Shown: positions 53,174 through 61,776, numbered from the stretch's first letter. The stretch is 64,000 nucleotides of DNA from DATKJS01 sp964551995 (GCA_964551995.1 CAZKFD010000008.1:23860-87859), one strand, 5' to 3'. Numbers and translations are program-made. Notes: generated by a model from the letters alone, not told the origin.

Positions 53174-54274
53174 TCACGCTGACAAAAGCCTAGTTGCGGG
53201 CTCCATTTTCGGCGACTGTGCATGGATTGTGCAGGTCAGAGCCGGATGCTCGACAGCCTGGCCCCACTCCTCGCCGAGGACCGCGACGGCTTGGCGCTTC
53301 TCCTCGAGCTTAACGCCGAGATACCTCTCCGTCGTCTTCACGCTGCGATGGCCGAGGAGCTTGGAGACCGTGAGGAGCGGGATGCCCTTGCTGTAAAGCA
53401 TCGAGGCGAATGTCCGCCGCAGATCGTGAAAGGTAAAGCCGCGGCCGGCCAGTCCTGCGCGATCGAGCGCACCGCGGAACGCGTTCTTGATATCACCCTG
53501 GCGCGTCACTTCGCCCGTCTTCCGGGATGCCCTCGTACTCATGAAGACATGGGGCGTCGGCTCGCTCAGGAGCGGCTTGAGAATACGCTCGAGGATGGGG
53601 TGAAGCGGGATCTCGACCGGCTCCCCGGTCTTTTGCATCATGATGCGGATGACGTGACGCTCGAGGTCGATGTCCTGCGGTCGGAGGGAGAGGACATCGC
53701 CCTTCCGAAGGCCCGTAAAGAGCGCGGTAGCGAGGATCGGTCGGAGGTGTGGTGCCGAGGCCTCGACTAAGTGCTCGACCTCGAGGGAGGAGAATTTCTT
53801 GTCCTGGCGCCGCGCGGTCTCCGGGAAGAACTTCACGCTCTTGACCGGGTTCGACGTGATCCGACCCTGGGCAATGGCAACATTGAAGATTGTCTTGAGC
53901 AACGCGAGTTCCCGGTTGACTGTGGAGCCCTTGACCTTCCGTACCCGCGCCGCCTTGTAGGCCTCGATGTCCCGGGCCGTGATCTGATCGAGCATCTTGA
54001 GGCCTAAGACCGGCCGGAGGTTCCGGAGGCTCGTGTCGTCGCGCCCGAGGGACCGTTTCGCGCCCTTCTCGGCCTTGAACAGCCATACGGCCTCGCTGAA
54101 GTTAAGGCGATCGCGCCGTGGGACGTGCCGAAATTCGCCGCGCCGTATGTCTGTCTTCCTCGCAGCCAGGGCGGCCTCAGCCTCGCGCCGGCTGCGGCTG
54201 ACTCCCTCGCGGACCTGGCGTCCGTTCCAGTAGTAGCAGATCCAGTAAACGTTGCCCCGTTTATAGACGCTCAA
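53174..54274 (-). CDS. Tyrosine recombinase (integrase)
   Basis: 366 residues starting at TTG, about five bases after AAGGAGG; an ATG seven codons earlier would place that site inside the gene. N-terminal AP2-like arm-binding region (SVYKRGNVYWICYYWNGRQV), SAM-like core-binding domain (about 60-150), then the catalytic domain. The conserved residues are the arginine in TGLRKGD, lysine in QKTGEP, HDLRR, LGHRSVKTT and the tyrosine in TERYLGV. It should integrate and excise DNA at a tRNA-type att site; one lies 18 bases past its stop. An excisionase-like gene diverges from it. Confidence 0.93.
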   Translation of the reverse strand: MSVYKRGNVYWICYYWNGRQVREGVSRSRREAEAALAARKTDIRRGEFRHVPRRDRLNFSEAVWLFKAEKGAKRSLGRDDTSLRNLRPVLGLKMLDQITARDIEAYKAARVRKVKGSTVNRELALLKTIFNVAIAQGRITSNPVKSVKFFPETARRQDKKFSSLEVEHLVEASAPHLRPILATALFTGLRKGDVLSLRPQDIDLERHVIRIMMQKTGEPVEIPLHPILERILKPLLSEPTPHVFMSTRASRKTGEVTRQGDIKNAFRGALDRAGLAGRGFTFHDLRRTFASMLYSKGIPLLTVSKLLGHRSVKTTERYLGVKLEEKRQAVAVLGEEWGQAVEHPALTCTIHAQSPKMEPATRLLSA

Positions 54275-54366
54275 TTTATCCTCCTTTGTCTGCATTTATT
54301 CGCATATTTCAGCATATCACGGCAGAAGTCCGCCTGTCAAGGCTTCCTTCAGGGCCCGAACCTGGG

Positions 54367-54372
54367 TATAAT
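54367..54372 (+). promoter_or_regulatory. -10 element (TATAAT) at the excisionase-like ATG
   Basis: TATAAT ends six bases before the ATG at 54379, implying a leaderless message. The -35 at 17-base spacing (TTCCTT) is poor. Confidence 0.45.
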
Positions 54373-54378
54373 CGGGGC

Positions 54379-54558
54379 ATGGCGAACAAGGATGTTCTCG
54401 ACAGGGCGGAGGCCATGGAGTATCTGCGGATCTCGCGGGGCACCCTCGACAAGCTGCAGAAGAGCCATGCGCTCCCGTTCGTGAAGATAGGAAAAAAGGT
54501 ACTCTTCAGAAAACGGGATATTGACAGCTTCCTTGAAAAGCACCTCGTGAAGAAGTAA
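54379..54558 (+). CDS. Excisionase-like MerR/HTH_17 DNA-binding protein
   Basis: 59 residues. AEAMEYLRISRGTLDKLQ is a winged helix-turn-helix and PFVKIGKKVLFRKRDIDSFL the wing and recognition-strand block of excisionase-family regulators. It diverges from the integrase with about 100 bases between starts, the usual int/xis control layout. It may direct excision or repress int. No ribosome site precedes the ATG. Confidence 0.75.
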   Translation: MANKDVLDRAEAMEYLRISRGTLDKLQKSHALPFVKIGKKVLFRKRDIDSFLEKHLVKK

Positions 54559-54656
54559 CCCTCTCCCACGGATCCCAACTATTTAACGTGGACGATGGGC
54601 CAGAGGCCGGCCAGAACGACGTCGTCGTAGATGTTCTTGCTGAGCATAGACCCGAG

Positions 54657-54785
54657 CTAGTTCAGGAGGCCTTGAAGCTCCAGGTAGCTGAGTTGCTGCG
54701 CCGGGGGTCGAATCTCGAAGGTGCGGCCATTGAAGAGCACCAGAGTGATAACACTGTTTTCATGGCTCATCGATGCTTGCTTCAT
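54657..54785 (-). CDS. Small ORF, unknown
   Basis: 42 residues (begins KQASMSHENSVITLVLFNGR; ends LSYLELQGLLN). Its ATG overlaps the stop of the preceding small frame, suggesting coupling. Possibly phage- or element-derived; no family recognised. Confidence 0.3.
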   Translation of the reverse strand: MKQASMSHENSVITLVLFNGRTFEIRPPAQQLSYLELQGLLN

Positions 54786-54955
54786 TTCGGTTCGCCTTTG
54801 AAAATCTTCGAAATCTCCACCAACTGCCGATCGGCGGCTTCACGGAAGGACCGATATTCCGGGTCTTCGCCGAGTTTGAGCATTACGGCCCCAACTTGCC
54901 GTTTTGTCTTTTCGAGCTCGCCGCTAAGTCGGGCGATTTCGGCATTGGCGCTCAC
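54782..54955 (-). CDS. Small ORF, unknown, possibly truncated by the tRNA-Leu junction
   Basis: 57 residues from a GTG (IARLSGELEKTKRQVGAVML, coiled-coil-like). The frame begins exactly where the tRNA-Leu-like sequence starts and has no ribosome site, so it may be the remaining end of a longer gene. Coding-like composition; no family recognised. Confidence 0.3.
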   Translation of the reverse strand: MSANAEIARLSGELEKTKRQVGAVMLKLGEDPEYRSFREAADRQLVEISKIFKGEPK

Positions 54956-55017
54956 GCGGGACTCAAAATCCCGTGGACCGCAAGGCCCGTGTGGGTTCGA
55001 TTCCCTCCACCGGCACT
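54956..55017 (+). other. tRNA-Leu(CAA) 3' portion, att-like
   Basis: An anticodon stem-loop CGGGA-CTCAAAA-TCCCG (anticodon CAA), a long variable arm, a T arm with TTCGATT loop and a CACCGGCA acceptor 3' strand are present. The upstream bases do not form the matching acceptor or a proper D arm. It is a 3' fragment, the usual footprint of integration into a tRNA-Leu gene. Confidence 0.65.
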
Positions 55018-55147
55018 TTTAGAATCAACGACTTAAGCTTCAGTCGAGGCCTCCATTTTCGGACCGAGCAAAGGAGCCAAAAGGAGCCAAAAACCGCCGT
55101 TTTCAGCCACAAACACGAAAGGTGACACGAAAGGTCAGGGGGATCGC

Positions 55148-56011
55148 CTATTTGGCCACATCGCCTGGTTTATGCTCTTCGGGAATATCGAAACTCCGGT
55201 CGATGATTTTCTGCCCCCATTCGTCTAGGAGAGGTCCGAGAAGTCGCAACATCGCGCGGAGGGCTTCGAGTTTTTCGCGCTGTCTATCATCTATGTAGTT
55301 GAAGCCAAGTGCTGTGAGAAGAGAAGCTAACTCCCTCTCTGCGCCGCCATAGTCCGGACCAGAAAAATACCTATTCAAATAACGTTCTTGCGGAGTAACG
55401 TTCGTCTGCCAATCCCAAAAACACTGGAAAAATAGTCGGCCCATTCGACGGCGGGCGATATTTGCGGCGTCCATTTGAATCCAGGCCTTGAGGATGTTAT
55501 AGGCGACTGAGGGATCTTTTTCCAAAGCACCAAGATCCTGGCTGAGAATCGGTGGCCCCAGCATGAGATCGAAGTGAGACTCACCCCGCTCCTTCCGGAG
55601 AACACAAGGCTCGGATGGATTATCATTTTGGTCCGGTTTGAGCGAAATACTCTTCGGTTCACTACAGAGAAATAGGGCCAGCCAGATTCGTGATAGCGAA
55701 TAGAATGTTAGCTCGGAACTTGTTTTGTCTGCAATGCAAAGAAATAGGGGATGATCCATGTGATGTGTTATCCAACGTATCGAGTCGGTATCAACCAGTA
55801 GATCCTTTTTCGCCGCTTTTACCTGGACATAGAACGCGCTTTCGGGATAATCGAATTTATCCTCGCGGCGGCTAAGCACACATAGAAAATCGACGCCGAA
55901 ATCCTCTTGCCGCGGAATCGGGCTGACAAAGGCGAAGCGCGATAATCCAAATAAAGCCATGTATTCAGACCTATCGCCGCTCCTAAAAGAGTCAAGTCGT
56001 TTGCCGCCCAT
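55148..56011 (-). CDS. DUF4365-domain protein (nuclease-fold, possible defence)
   Basis: 287 residues. The N-terminal ~150 residues match DUF4365: RSEYMALFGLSRFAFVSPIP, EDFGVDFLCVL and YVQVKAA, the D...QxK pattern of PD-(D/E)xK-like nucleases. The C-terminal half is helical (ERELASLLTALGFNYIDDRQ). DUF4365 proteins occur in defence islands and next to NTPases, but none is adjacent here. Start ATG 56011 follows AAAGGAGG by five bases. DNA cleavage is inferred from the fold. Low GC and island location suggest transfer. Confidence 0.72.
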   Translation of the reverse strand: MGGKRLDSFRSGDRSEYMALFGLSRFAFVSPIPRQEDFGVDFLCVLSRREDKFDYPESAFYVQVKAAKKDLLVDTDSIRWITHHMDHPLFLCIADKTSSELTFYSLSRIWLALFLCSEPKSISLKPDQNDNPSEPCVLRKERGESHFDLMLGPPILSQDLGALEKDPSVAYNILKAWIQMDAANIARRRMGRLFFQCFWDWQTNVTPQERYLNRYFSGPDYGGAERELASLLTALGFNYIDDRQREKLEALRAMLRLLGPLLDEWGQKIIDRSFDIPEEHKPGDVAK

Positions 56012-56332
56012 CCTTGCCTCCTTTGAGCGCTACGCGTTGAATCAGCGCGGCGGCGCCGTCTTCGCGGTTTGGATCGCCGTCACAGAGCAGATTATCGATA
56101 TAATAACAGCCTTTTTCATACCGACGTCCTTCGTGATAGCCTGATTTTACTGCGACTACGATTATTCAACAAGCGAGCCCCTTCTCTGTCCTCGAAAATG
56201 AGTGCGAGCCAGGGCACTGGAGCTCCGTTGCTCGAAATTGGTCCGGATCCGCGGTGATCCGGCTGATCTCCAGTGGGCAGAATCCGCACTCCTGGCCGTC
56301 AGGGCGGCGGTCTTGTGCTTGACGACCCATGC
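56012..56332. other. Intergenic region with one tiny possible ORF
   Basis: Contains the ribosome site of the DUF4365 gene. A minus-strand 25-codon frame (56119-56042, KKAVIISIICSVTAIQTAK) resembles a signal peptide but is too short to call as a gene. Nothing else seen. Confidence 0.35.
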
Positions 56333-56338
56333 TATAAT
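56333..56338 (+). promoter_or_regulatory. -10 element (TATAAT) upstream of the YdjM-like gene
   Basis: Perfect TATAAT 14 bases before ATG 56353. TTGACG nearby at about 56319 is too close to serve as its -35, so the promoter call is partial. Confidence 0.4.
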
Positions 56339-56352
56339 TATCTATTAAGATC

Positions 56353-56805
56353 ATGGCAAATAGGCGGACTCATCGTGTGGCCGGGTTTTTTGCAGGGGCC
56401 GCTCTAGCCTTCGCCTTATCAAAAGGGCAACCTCTCCGGCGCCGGATTATCGAGACCATCGGCGGGGCGGTTGGCGGTTTTCTTGCCGCACATTTACCGG
56501 ACCTAGCCGAGCCGGCCGACTCTCCTAACCATCGGGGCTTCTTCCACGGGCTACTGTTCAACGTGCTTCTCATCGTCTTTTTCGCCTGTATGTTGAGCCT
56601 CGGTCAGTCTAAGTTGCGCGCCAAAGCCGACCATCATGCAGATCTCGCGTGCGAGGCACGGACACCGGGGCCAAAACTACGGCATTGGTCGGCCGAGTTC
56701 TTTTTCAGGTTCCTTGCTGGCGCAGCGGCTGGGGCATGGGTCGGCTACGGGTCGCATGTGGCACTCGACGCGTTCACCCCTCGAAGCCTGCCGCTTATCG
56801 CCTAG
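56353..56805 (+). CDS. YdjM/DUF457-like membrane metal-dependent hydrolase
   Basis: 150 residues. NRRTHRVAGFFAGAALA, AAHLPDLAEPADSPNHRGFF and GYGSHVALDAFTPRSLPLI are the histidine/aspartate blocks that bind metal in this family. Two to three hydrophobic segments make it an inner-membrane protein. In E. coli YdjM is LexA-controlled; the biochemical activity is not established. The family is frequent in mobile regions. Single gene with its own -10 element. Confidence 0.78.
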   Translation: MANRRTHRVAGFFAGAALAFALSKGQPLRRRIIETIGGAVGGFLAAHLPDLAEPADSPNHRGFFHGLLFNVLLIVFFACMLSLGQSKLRAKADHHADLACEARTPGPKLRHWSAEFFFRFLAGAAAGAWVGYGSHVALDAFTPRSLPLIA

Positions 56806-57059
56806 AATCCTCCTACTAGGCTGTCCCGGACGGAAAGGAGCCGGCGGAAATCTCCTGCATTTCGGTTCTTCTCATCCCTTCCATATGAGGCCCATATCCT
56901 AGTCGGAGGAAGAACGATCTCCCGTTTAACGCATAGAATCGCGTAGGAGCCGCGATCTAATCAAAGCCGCACACTTTCCTCGAATGCGGGCTAGAAAACC
57001 GCGCACAATGCGTTCTGACGCATATTTTGACGGCATCCGGAACGCCGGCCGCGGGCTGA
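56806..57059. other. Intergenic region with no gene seen
   Basis: Between the YdjM-like gene and the promoter of the membrane pair. Both-strand reading shows no frame with a ribosome site or recognisable product. Confidence 0.4.
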
Positions 57060-57088
57060 TTGAAAGAAGCGTGAGAACGTGGTATAGG
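57060..57088 (+). promoter_or_regulatory. Promoter of the two-gene membrane operon
   Basis: TTGAAA (57060-57065), a 17-base spacer and TATAGG (57083-57088), 31 bases before the ATG at 57120. Confidence 0.55.
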
Positions 57089-57119
57089 TTCGTTGGTACC
57101 AAAGCAAGGGGAGGTTCAT

Positions 57120-57536
57120 ATGAATGCAATTTGGAACGCACTAAAGAGCGAAGGCGCCGCAATTGGGATTATTCTCACAATTCTCACGGCCCTATGGACA
57201 GCCTTGCGATCACTTGCGCAGCGACGTCGAGAGGTCCAGGCGCAAATCTTTGGCATTTATCATCAGTTGATCCAGAAGCTAGTGAGTCCGGACGAAAAGG
57301 GGAATCCTCCGAAGATGGATGTTCAAATAGCCGCAGTATTCGAGCTGCGCCGGTTTCCTGCATACTTCGACCTGTCTTTAGATATTCTAAATGGGCTTCA
57401 AGAGCTCTGGAGAAGCGAGAAAGATATAAAACGTCTCTTAGACGAAATGGCCGGCACTATTACTGAGATTGAGAGGAAATCCAAAACTAAGCGCCACCGC
57501 ATTAAACAGTGGTTTCGGGATTTCGCAACATACTGA
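57120..57536 (+). CDS. Membrane-anchored helical protein, unknown (pair member 1)
   Basis: 138 residues. ATG 57120 follows GGGGAGG by five bases. A single membrane helix near the N-terminus (AIGIILTILTALWTALRSLA) and a long cytoplasmic helical part with basic end (KTKRHRIKQWFRDF). No family recognised. It shares the promoter at 57060 with the next gene, 20 bases away, so the two products probably work together. Low-GC island gene. Confidence 0.6.
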   Translation: MNAIWNALKSEGAAIGIILTILTALWTALRSLAQRRREVQAQIFGIYHQLIQKLVSPDEKGNPPKMDVQIAAVFELRRFPAYFDLSLDILNGLQELWRSEKDIKRLLDEMAGTITEIERKSKTKRHRIKQWFRDFATY

Positions 57537-57556
57537 CCAATCTTCCGGAAACGATA

Positions 57557-58198
57557 ATGGAGATCCGCGCTTGGTCCAAAGCCCATCGGAGACTGCTCGC
57601 CGGAGTGTCGGCATGGGCATTAATTATTGGCGTGGTTCTTTCCCAATCTGGGATGAGCTTAAGTGATAGGATTCAGGCAATCGCTATAATCACGTTGGTT
57701 TTTATAACCTGGTTCTATGCGGTTCAAACGCAAGCGCTTGTCAGAGAAGAGCGGCGAGCGCTCGAGGAAGAAAAGAAAAGGAGATCTGCTGAATTCGGCG
57801 AAAGAAAGATCACCATCTTGCTCGGACCTTTGAGCGAGAAGCTTAAAGACTATTACTATTGCCACACAGAACCTTTTTTTGATGAGACTGATAAGCCTAA
57901 GTTGCGCAAGTACTTATCAGAGGCCAGAGAAGGGCTTCATCCTATCGAGGGATTCTTCCGGATGAACATGCATATGGCGAGCGACGAACTTAGAATAAGG
58001 CTGGAGGCTTTTTTCAGCGATGTGCGGGGAACGTTATGGAACAGCCTGGACTGGACGAACGAAAAGATAGACGACTTTCTTCAGAAAAAGAGATCGGAAT
58101 TGGAGACCCTAATTGAGGTGGTTGAGACAGAAATGGAACAGATCACCACTCATATACAAAGCACTTATGGGATTACCGGCTGGCCGCCTGCTCCCTAA
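57557..58198 (+). CDS. Two-helix membrane protein with coiled-coil domain (pair member 2)
   Basis: 213 residues from ATG 57557; an in-frame GTG at 57509 would overlap the previous gene by 28 bases. Two membrane helices (LLAGVSAWALIIGVVLS and IQAIAIITLVFITWFYAV) are followed by a charged coiled coil (LVREERRALEEEKKRRSAEF) and a helical soluble domain with KIDDFLQKKRSELETLIEV. No family recognised. Such paired anchored proteins in islands are sometimes effector or sensor modules, but nothing in the sequence proves that. Confidence 0.55.
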   Translation: MEIRAWSKAHRRLLAGVSAWALIIGVVLSQSGMSLSDRIQAIAIITLVFITWFYAVQTQALVREERRALEEEKKRRSAEFGERKITILLGPLSEKLKDYYYCHTEPFFDETDKPKLRKYLSEAREGLHPIEGFFRMNMHMASDELRIRLEAFFSDVRGTLWNSLDWTNEKIDDFLQKKRSELETLIEVVETEMEQITTHIQSTYGITGWPPAP

Positions 58199-58247
58199 TA
58201 TTCCTACGTGGTCTCCCGCAGCCTCGAAAAGCATATGGGGATTGTTG

Positions 58248-59359
58248 CTAGGTTGATCTCTTACCCTTAAGCCAGCCTAAGAGCCGCTCGATGGATACCC
58301 ACCATCTTTTCAGAACATCAAGGTCAATGGGATGGTCCTTTCCCTTGTCATCCCGGTAGGCTAACTCCCCACGATGAACGACCTTATTCCTGCCTCGGAA
58401 CAAATGTTGGATGTTTAGATAATCGGCCTTGCTACTTGCTTTCTCAAACGTCTCGCCCAGAGCGTACTCTGCAACTCCGTCTATGTAATCGACGATGCTC
58501 ATCGATATCTTTTGCCGGTCCTCCATAAATTCATAGGCACGGCCGGCAGCAGTAGATGTTGAAAAATAGGTTTGTTTTATGGCGAGCTCACAAGCCATTG
58601 CTATCTCGAGAACGGCCCTTCTAAGATTGCCTTGAAATATTGCCGAATGTGCGTCAGCAAGAATCTCTTCGTGTAATTCAACGGCAATTCCTGCCCGAAT
58701 CGCGTTTTCCAGCTCGGGTTCATCTTTGGCTGCAAACGAGACAATTCCGAAGTCAGATGAATGTAATCCGGACGGTTCTTCGAAGGAAAGTCTAAAGCTC
58801 CCTGGAAAAATCTTATGGTCATTCTCGTCATACCAAGTCGGCGAAAGGAAGCAATCCTTGAGCTCTGGGATTTCTTCTAAGAGCGGGTTGTGAAGCCTAT
58901 ATTTAAAATAATAAATAATCCTATTTACGATTGTACAGCCTGCTTTTATGTAAGCGTCAGAATGCTTAGAAAAAAATCGGCATTTCCCACTGGGTCATTC
59001 GGAATCTCTTCAACAAAATCCTTTGATATCAGCAGCGATATCTCGGCGATACAGAACCTGAACTCGCCTCCAATTTGTGCTGGAGCTAGTTCTGCGGGTA
59101 CAAACTTAATAATGGCATCAAAATCGTCGAACTTTATTTTAAATATGAGCCTCTGTGTATGCTCAGAATCTACAAGAAAGGGTTCGGTCAATGAGATACT
59201 GAAGGAAGCGGTAAGCCTGCTCATATTATCTTCGGCCTTCGGACCTTCAATTTTATAACCAGCGCGAGCCATAAGGCAAGGGCGGCTGGATGCAGCCGGC
59301 GCGGCAAGAGCCTTTAATATATTAGAATTAGAATGACCAGGGAAAAGGTGGAATTTCAA
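58248..59359 (-). pseudogene. HEPN-domain protein with frameshift in a 7-A run
   Basis: Two open parts join into one protein. The upstream part (TTG 59359 down to about 58970) encodes a strand-rich domain ending PVGNADFF. After A7 (58970-58976) the downstream frame continues SKHSDAYIKAGCTIVNRIIY and runs without stop to 58248. The C-terminal domain holds RNKVVH (near 58370-58398), the R-x4-H motif of HEPN ribonucleases, in LFRGRNKVVHRGEL. The combined ~370 residues would be a two-domain HEPN protein like some abortive-infection effectors. The break may be decay, phase variation or a sequencing error. No ribosome site was found at the TTG. Confidence 0.65.
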
Positions 59360-59602
59360 AGGGGGTAACCTGCCCCGATCAACGTATCACTCCTAAAGTG
59401 AAATTCTCAATCCCGGAGTTGTGAGGTTTTCTCTCATTATACCGGGACCGATTTTGGAGGGCAGGTCAACCAGACACCAGTTAGCGCGTTACCGATGAAC
59501 CAAGCCACATGCCAATGATTCCTTGTATTTTCCGATCACTGGCCATAAGATCGGCCCAGGAACCTGAACAGCATCAAGGAGATTAGATAGCGGAGGACGA
59601 TC

Positions 59603-59974
59603 ATGAGTGCAGCGCTTTCGATTTTGAAAACAATTGCAAGCGATGGCGTCATTCTGATAACCTTCGAGTTTCTCTTTCTGGGGTTGTTTGTTTATGCTCT
59701 TAGAATACGGTGGGTCATCAAACGGAGAACCGGGGCGATTGCCATAATAACGCGAGGCGAAGAGAGTTGGCAAAAACTGTATATCGCCTTTGGAATTGCT
59801 TCCCTCGTGATCTTGCAATTGGTGAACCTTTCGGAATTCGGCAGGGGTTATAAGGTCATAATCAGTATCATTGATTTGGTTTGTCTTGTTTATCTCACGT
59901 TTTATAACGCTTGGTTTCGAGATAAGATCATTGCAATCATATCCAAATCGAAGGATATGAAAGAAGGGCATTAA
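59603..59974 (+). CDS. Small three-helix membrane protein, unknown
   Basis: 123 residues. GCGGAGGA lies about six bases before ATG 59603. Three membrane segments (about 16-34, 58-74 and 86-104) with an internal basic loop (RIRWVIKRRTGAIAIITRGE). No family recognised; island gene with low GC. The preceding gap 59360-59602 shows no other gene. Confidence 0.55.
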   Translation: MSAALSILKTIASDGVILITFEFLFLGLFVYALRIRWVIKRRTGAIAIITRGEESWQKLYIAFGIASLVILQLVNLSEFGRGYKVIISIIDLVCLVYLTFYNAWFRDKIIAIISKSKDMKEGH

Positions 59975-60033
59975 TAAAAACTGGTGGCACTAATTTGCCA
60001 CGGGCATAAAAAACAAAGGTATAAGATCCGAGA

Positions 60034-60624
60034 ATGAGAATCATACGGCCAAGCAGTAAAAATGAAATGGTGCTGGCATTCCTGAAGGCCGAGATTGATT
60101 CGCTAGATCACCGAGGAAACATCGAAGGGGCATTAAGGGCACGAGGCTACAGCCGGGCCATTGTTGATAACGCAGATTTGGGAAACTCAGGCGAAAACCT
60201 GGCCAGAGCCCAAGCTCTATCCTACAGCAGAGCGGGTTTGTTTGTGGGATTTCCAGACAACGTCATCTGGCAAAGGATCTCTCTCTCTATTGAAGAGTTG
60301 GGCCGGGTAAAATACATATGTCAGGATGTATTTGTGAAGGCCTCCGGTGGCACGAGGTTGGTCTCGGACGGAGCCAGAAACTTCGAGGCAGGCGCTTTTG
60401 ATGAAGAGACCAGCTCGAGGATATTGGGCATCGAGGTGGCAGTGAAGCGGGGCCGTAGACTCCCGGAATTGATTGTGGTAGGCGAGAGCGAAGACAGCGG
60501 GTTGATACTGCTCGAGGGACATAAGAGAGCTACTGCCTATGTGCGGACGGCAGGGTGTTTTCCAAAAGGAGTCGAAGCCATCGCGGGCTTCTCGAGGGAC
60601 CTGAATGACTGGAAGTGGCATTAG
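60034..60624 (+). CDS. ParB/sulfiredoxin-like domain protein, unknown
   Basis: 196 residues. The C-terminal block LILLEGHKRATAYVRTAG resembles the DGHHR-type nucleotide-binding motif of the ParB/Srx fold, suggesting NTP binding or a nuclease-like activity. The N-terminal half (LVFV-free, GYSRAIVDNADLGNSGEN) has no match. A TATAAG at 60020-60025 and TTGCCA at 59995-60000 sit just upstream, placing the start near the ATG. Fold call is tentative. Confidence 0.5.
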   Translation: MRIIRPSSKNEMVLAFLKAEIDSLDHRGNIEGALRARGYSRAIVDNADLGNSGENLARAQALSYSRAGLFVGFPDNVIWQRISLSIEELGRVKYICQDVFVKASGGTRLVSDGARNFEAGAFDEETSSRILGIEVAVKRGRRLPELIVVGESEDSGLILLEGHKRATAYVRTAGCFPKGVEAIAGFSRDLNDWKWH

Positions 60625-60719
60625 ACTCTTTGGCAGAGCCGGGGCTGGCACAAATGTGGCACAGGCACAAAATGGAAAAGGCGCAACCGTTTCGATATCA
60701 AGAAATTAACTCGGGAGGC

Positions 60720-60769
60720 TCGTTGACTACGAATCAGAAGGTCGGGTGTTCGAGTCACCCCGGGCGCGC
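60720..60769 (+). other. tRNA-Arg(ACG) 3' portion, att-like
   Basis: The sequence holds GTTGA-CTACGAA-TCAGA (anticodon ACG), variable loop, a GGGTG-TTCGAGT-CACCC T arm and CGGGCGCG acceptor 3' strand. The 5' acceptor strand and complete D arm are not present upstream. It marks another integration junction. The rest of 60625-60911 shows no gene. Confidence 0.65.
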
Positions 60770-60911
60770 TTCTCTTTTATCCCCATATAAGCTGAAAAAT
60801 CAGCGACTTAAGCCCTGGTTCCCCCGCCCGCTCATGTGGCACCGAGTGGCACAGGATAACCCACAATTAGCCTGCAACCTGTTACAAAACCGATACAAGA
60901 AAGGTCTATGA

Positions 60912-61322
60912 CTACTTGGCCCAGTTCGTAAACTGATCGGTATTATTGTTCTTAAAATCATTAAGAATGGGGAGGGCGACGGTTTCTATTTCTTCGATCG
61001 TGTAATCATCATATTCAAAGTTTGAGCGTCTGTATTTTGACAAATAGAACGGAATAATCAGGTCGCAATTGGGAGGGCACAGATAAAAAAGTCGATATCC
61101 GCTCCGTCCCCCAACGTGGATTCTGCGCACTACTCCCTTAAGTTTCTTGTTGGTTATTGCCTTGATGGCCTTTTCAGAGAAGGGGGCGCTCCGGATCTTT
61201 TCCAGCGCTGTCGTCAACTGCTTTTCCGCGAGCGGCCTCGTAGTGTCGTTGAACTGACCCCGGAAATCTTCTATTTCTCGTTGGAAGTTAACGTGGAGAA
61301 GGAGTTTATACTGCTGAATCAA
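60912..61322 (-). CDS. RelE/HigB-like toxin-family protein
   Basis: 136 residues from a TTG start with AAGG just before. The RRIHVGGRSGYRLFYLCPPN and DLIIPFYLSKYRRSNFEYDD strands match the RelE/ParE mRNA-interferase fold; basic residues follow each strand. The gene overlaps the upstream gene by 17 bases, as in toxin-antitoxin operons, though antitoxins usually are much smaller than the 156-residue partner. RNA cleavage is inferred. Confidence 0.6.
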   Translation of the reverse strand: MIQQYKLLLHVNFQREIEDFRGQFNDTTRPLAEKQLTTALEKIRSAPFSEKAIKAITNKKLKGVVRRIHVGGRSGYRLFYLCPPNCDLIIPFYLSKYRRSNFEYDDYTIEEIETVALPILNDFKNNNTDQFTNWAK

Positions 61323-61776
61323 CCTTATGGACTCTTTCTATATCGAACGCCCCCGAACTTGCAGCAGTCACTACCTGCTCAAAAGCTTCATTAAGCTTCT
61401 TGCTTAAGGAAATTTCCAAATCATCTATTCTCTCATCGAAAATCCTGGCAACGGCCCCAAGGTTCCTACGGCTTCCGGCCAGCCAGATTGAATCATAGAC
61501 CCTTCGATAGGATTCCATTCGGTTTAAAACCATCCGCAGTTTATTTACATACTTTTTGAGATCTTCTACGAGGGGGGCCCTTCCCTTTGCGGGGAGCCTC
61601 TTAACCATCAAGTAATAACCCATGGAAGACAAGTTTAAGTAGATACGAAAGTACACTGATAATATAAGTAGGGAGAGTTCCAGAAAAGCCCTCTTAATCC
61701 TGTTAAGAGAATTCGCTTGGCTGACCACCCTGTCCTCTCTCAAAGACACCTGGTCCACGCAAGCCGCGTAATTCAT
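61306..61776 (-). CDS. Unknown helical protein encoded upstream of the RelE-like toxin
   Basis: 156 residues from ATG 61776 (AGGTGA five bases upstream). A hydrophobic stretch (AFLELSLLILSVYFRIYLNL) suggests membrane contact, then basic helices and an acidic end (FDERIDDLEISLSKKLNEAF). It could be the antitoxin or an unrelated partner; no DNA-binding motif is seen. The strong minus-strand promoter at 61894-61923 drives it. Confidence 0.45.
   Translation of the reverse strand: MNYAACVDQVSLREDRVVSQANSLNRIKRAFLELSLLILSVYFRIYLNLSSMGYYLMVKRLPAKGRAPLVEDLKKYVNKLRMVLNRMESYRRVYDSIWLAGSRRNLGAVARIFDERIDDLEISLSKKLNEAFEQVVTAASSGAFDIERVHKVDSAV

Noticed and set aside
54588..55022. A 144-codon plus-strand frame across the tRNA-Leu-like sequence
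   Set aside because: Its end is a translation of the tRNA fragment, and the minus strand holds more coding-like small frames.
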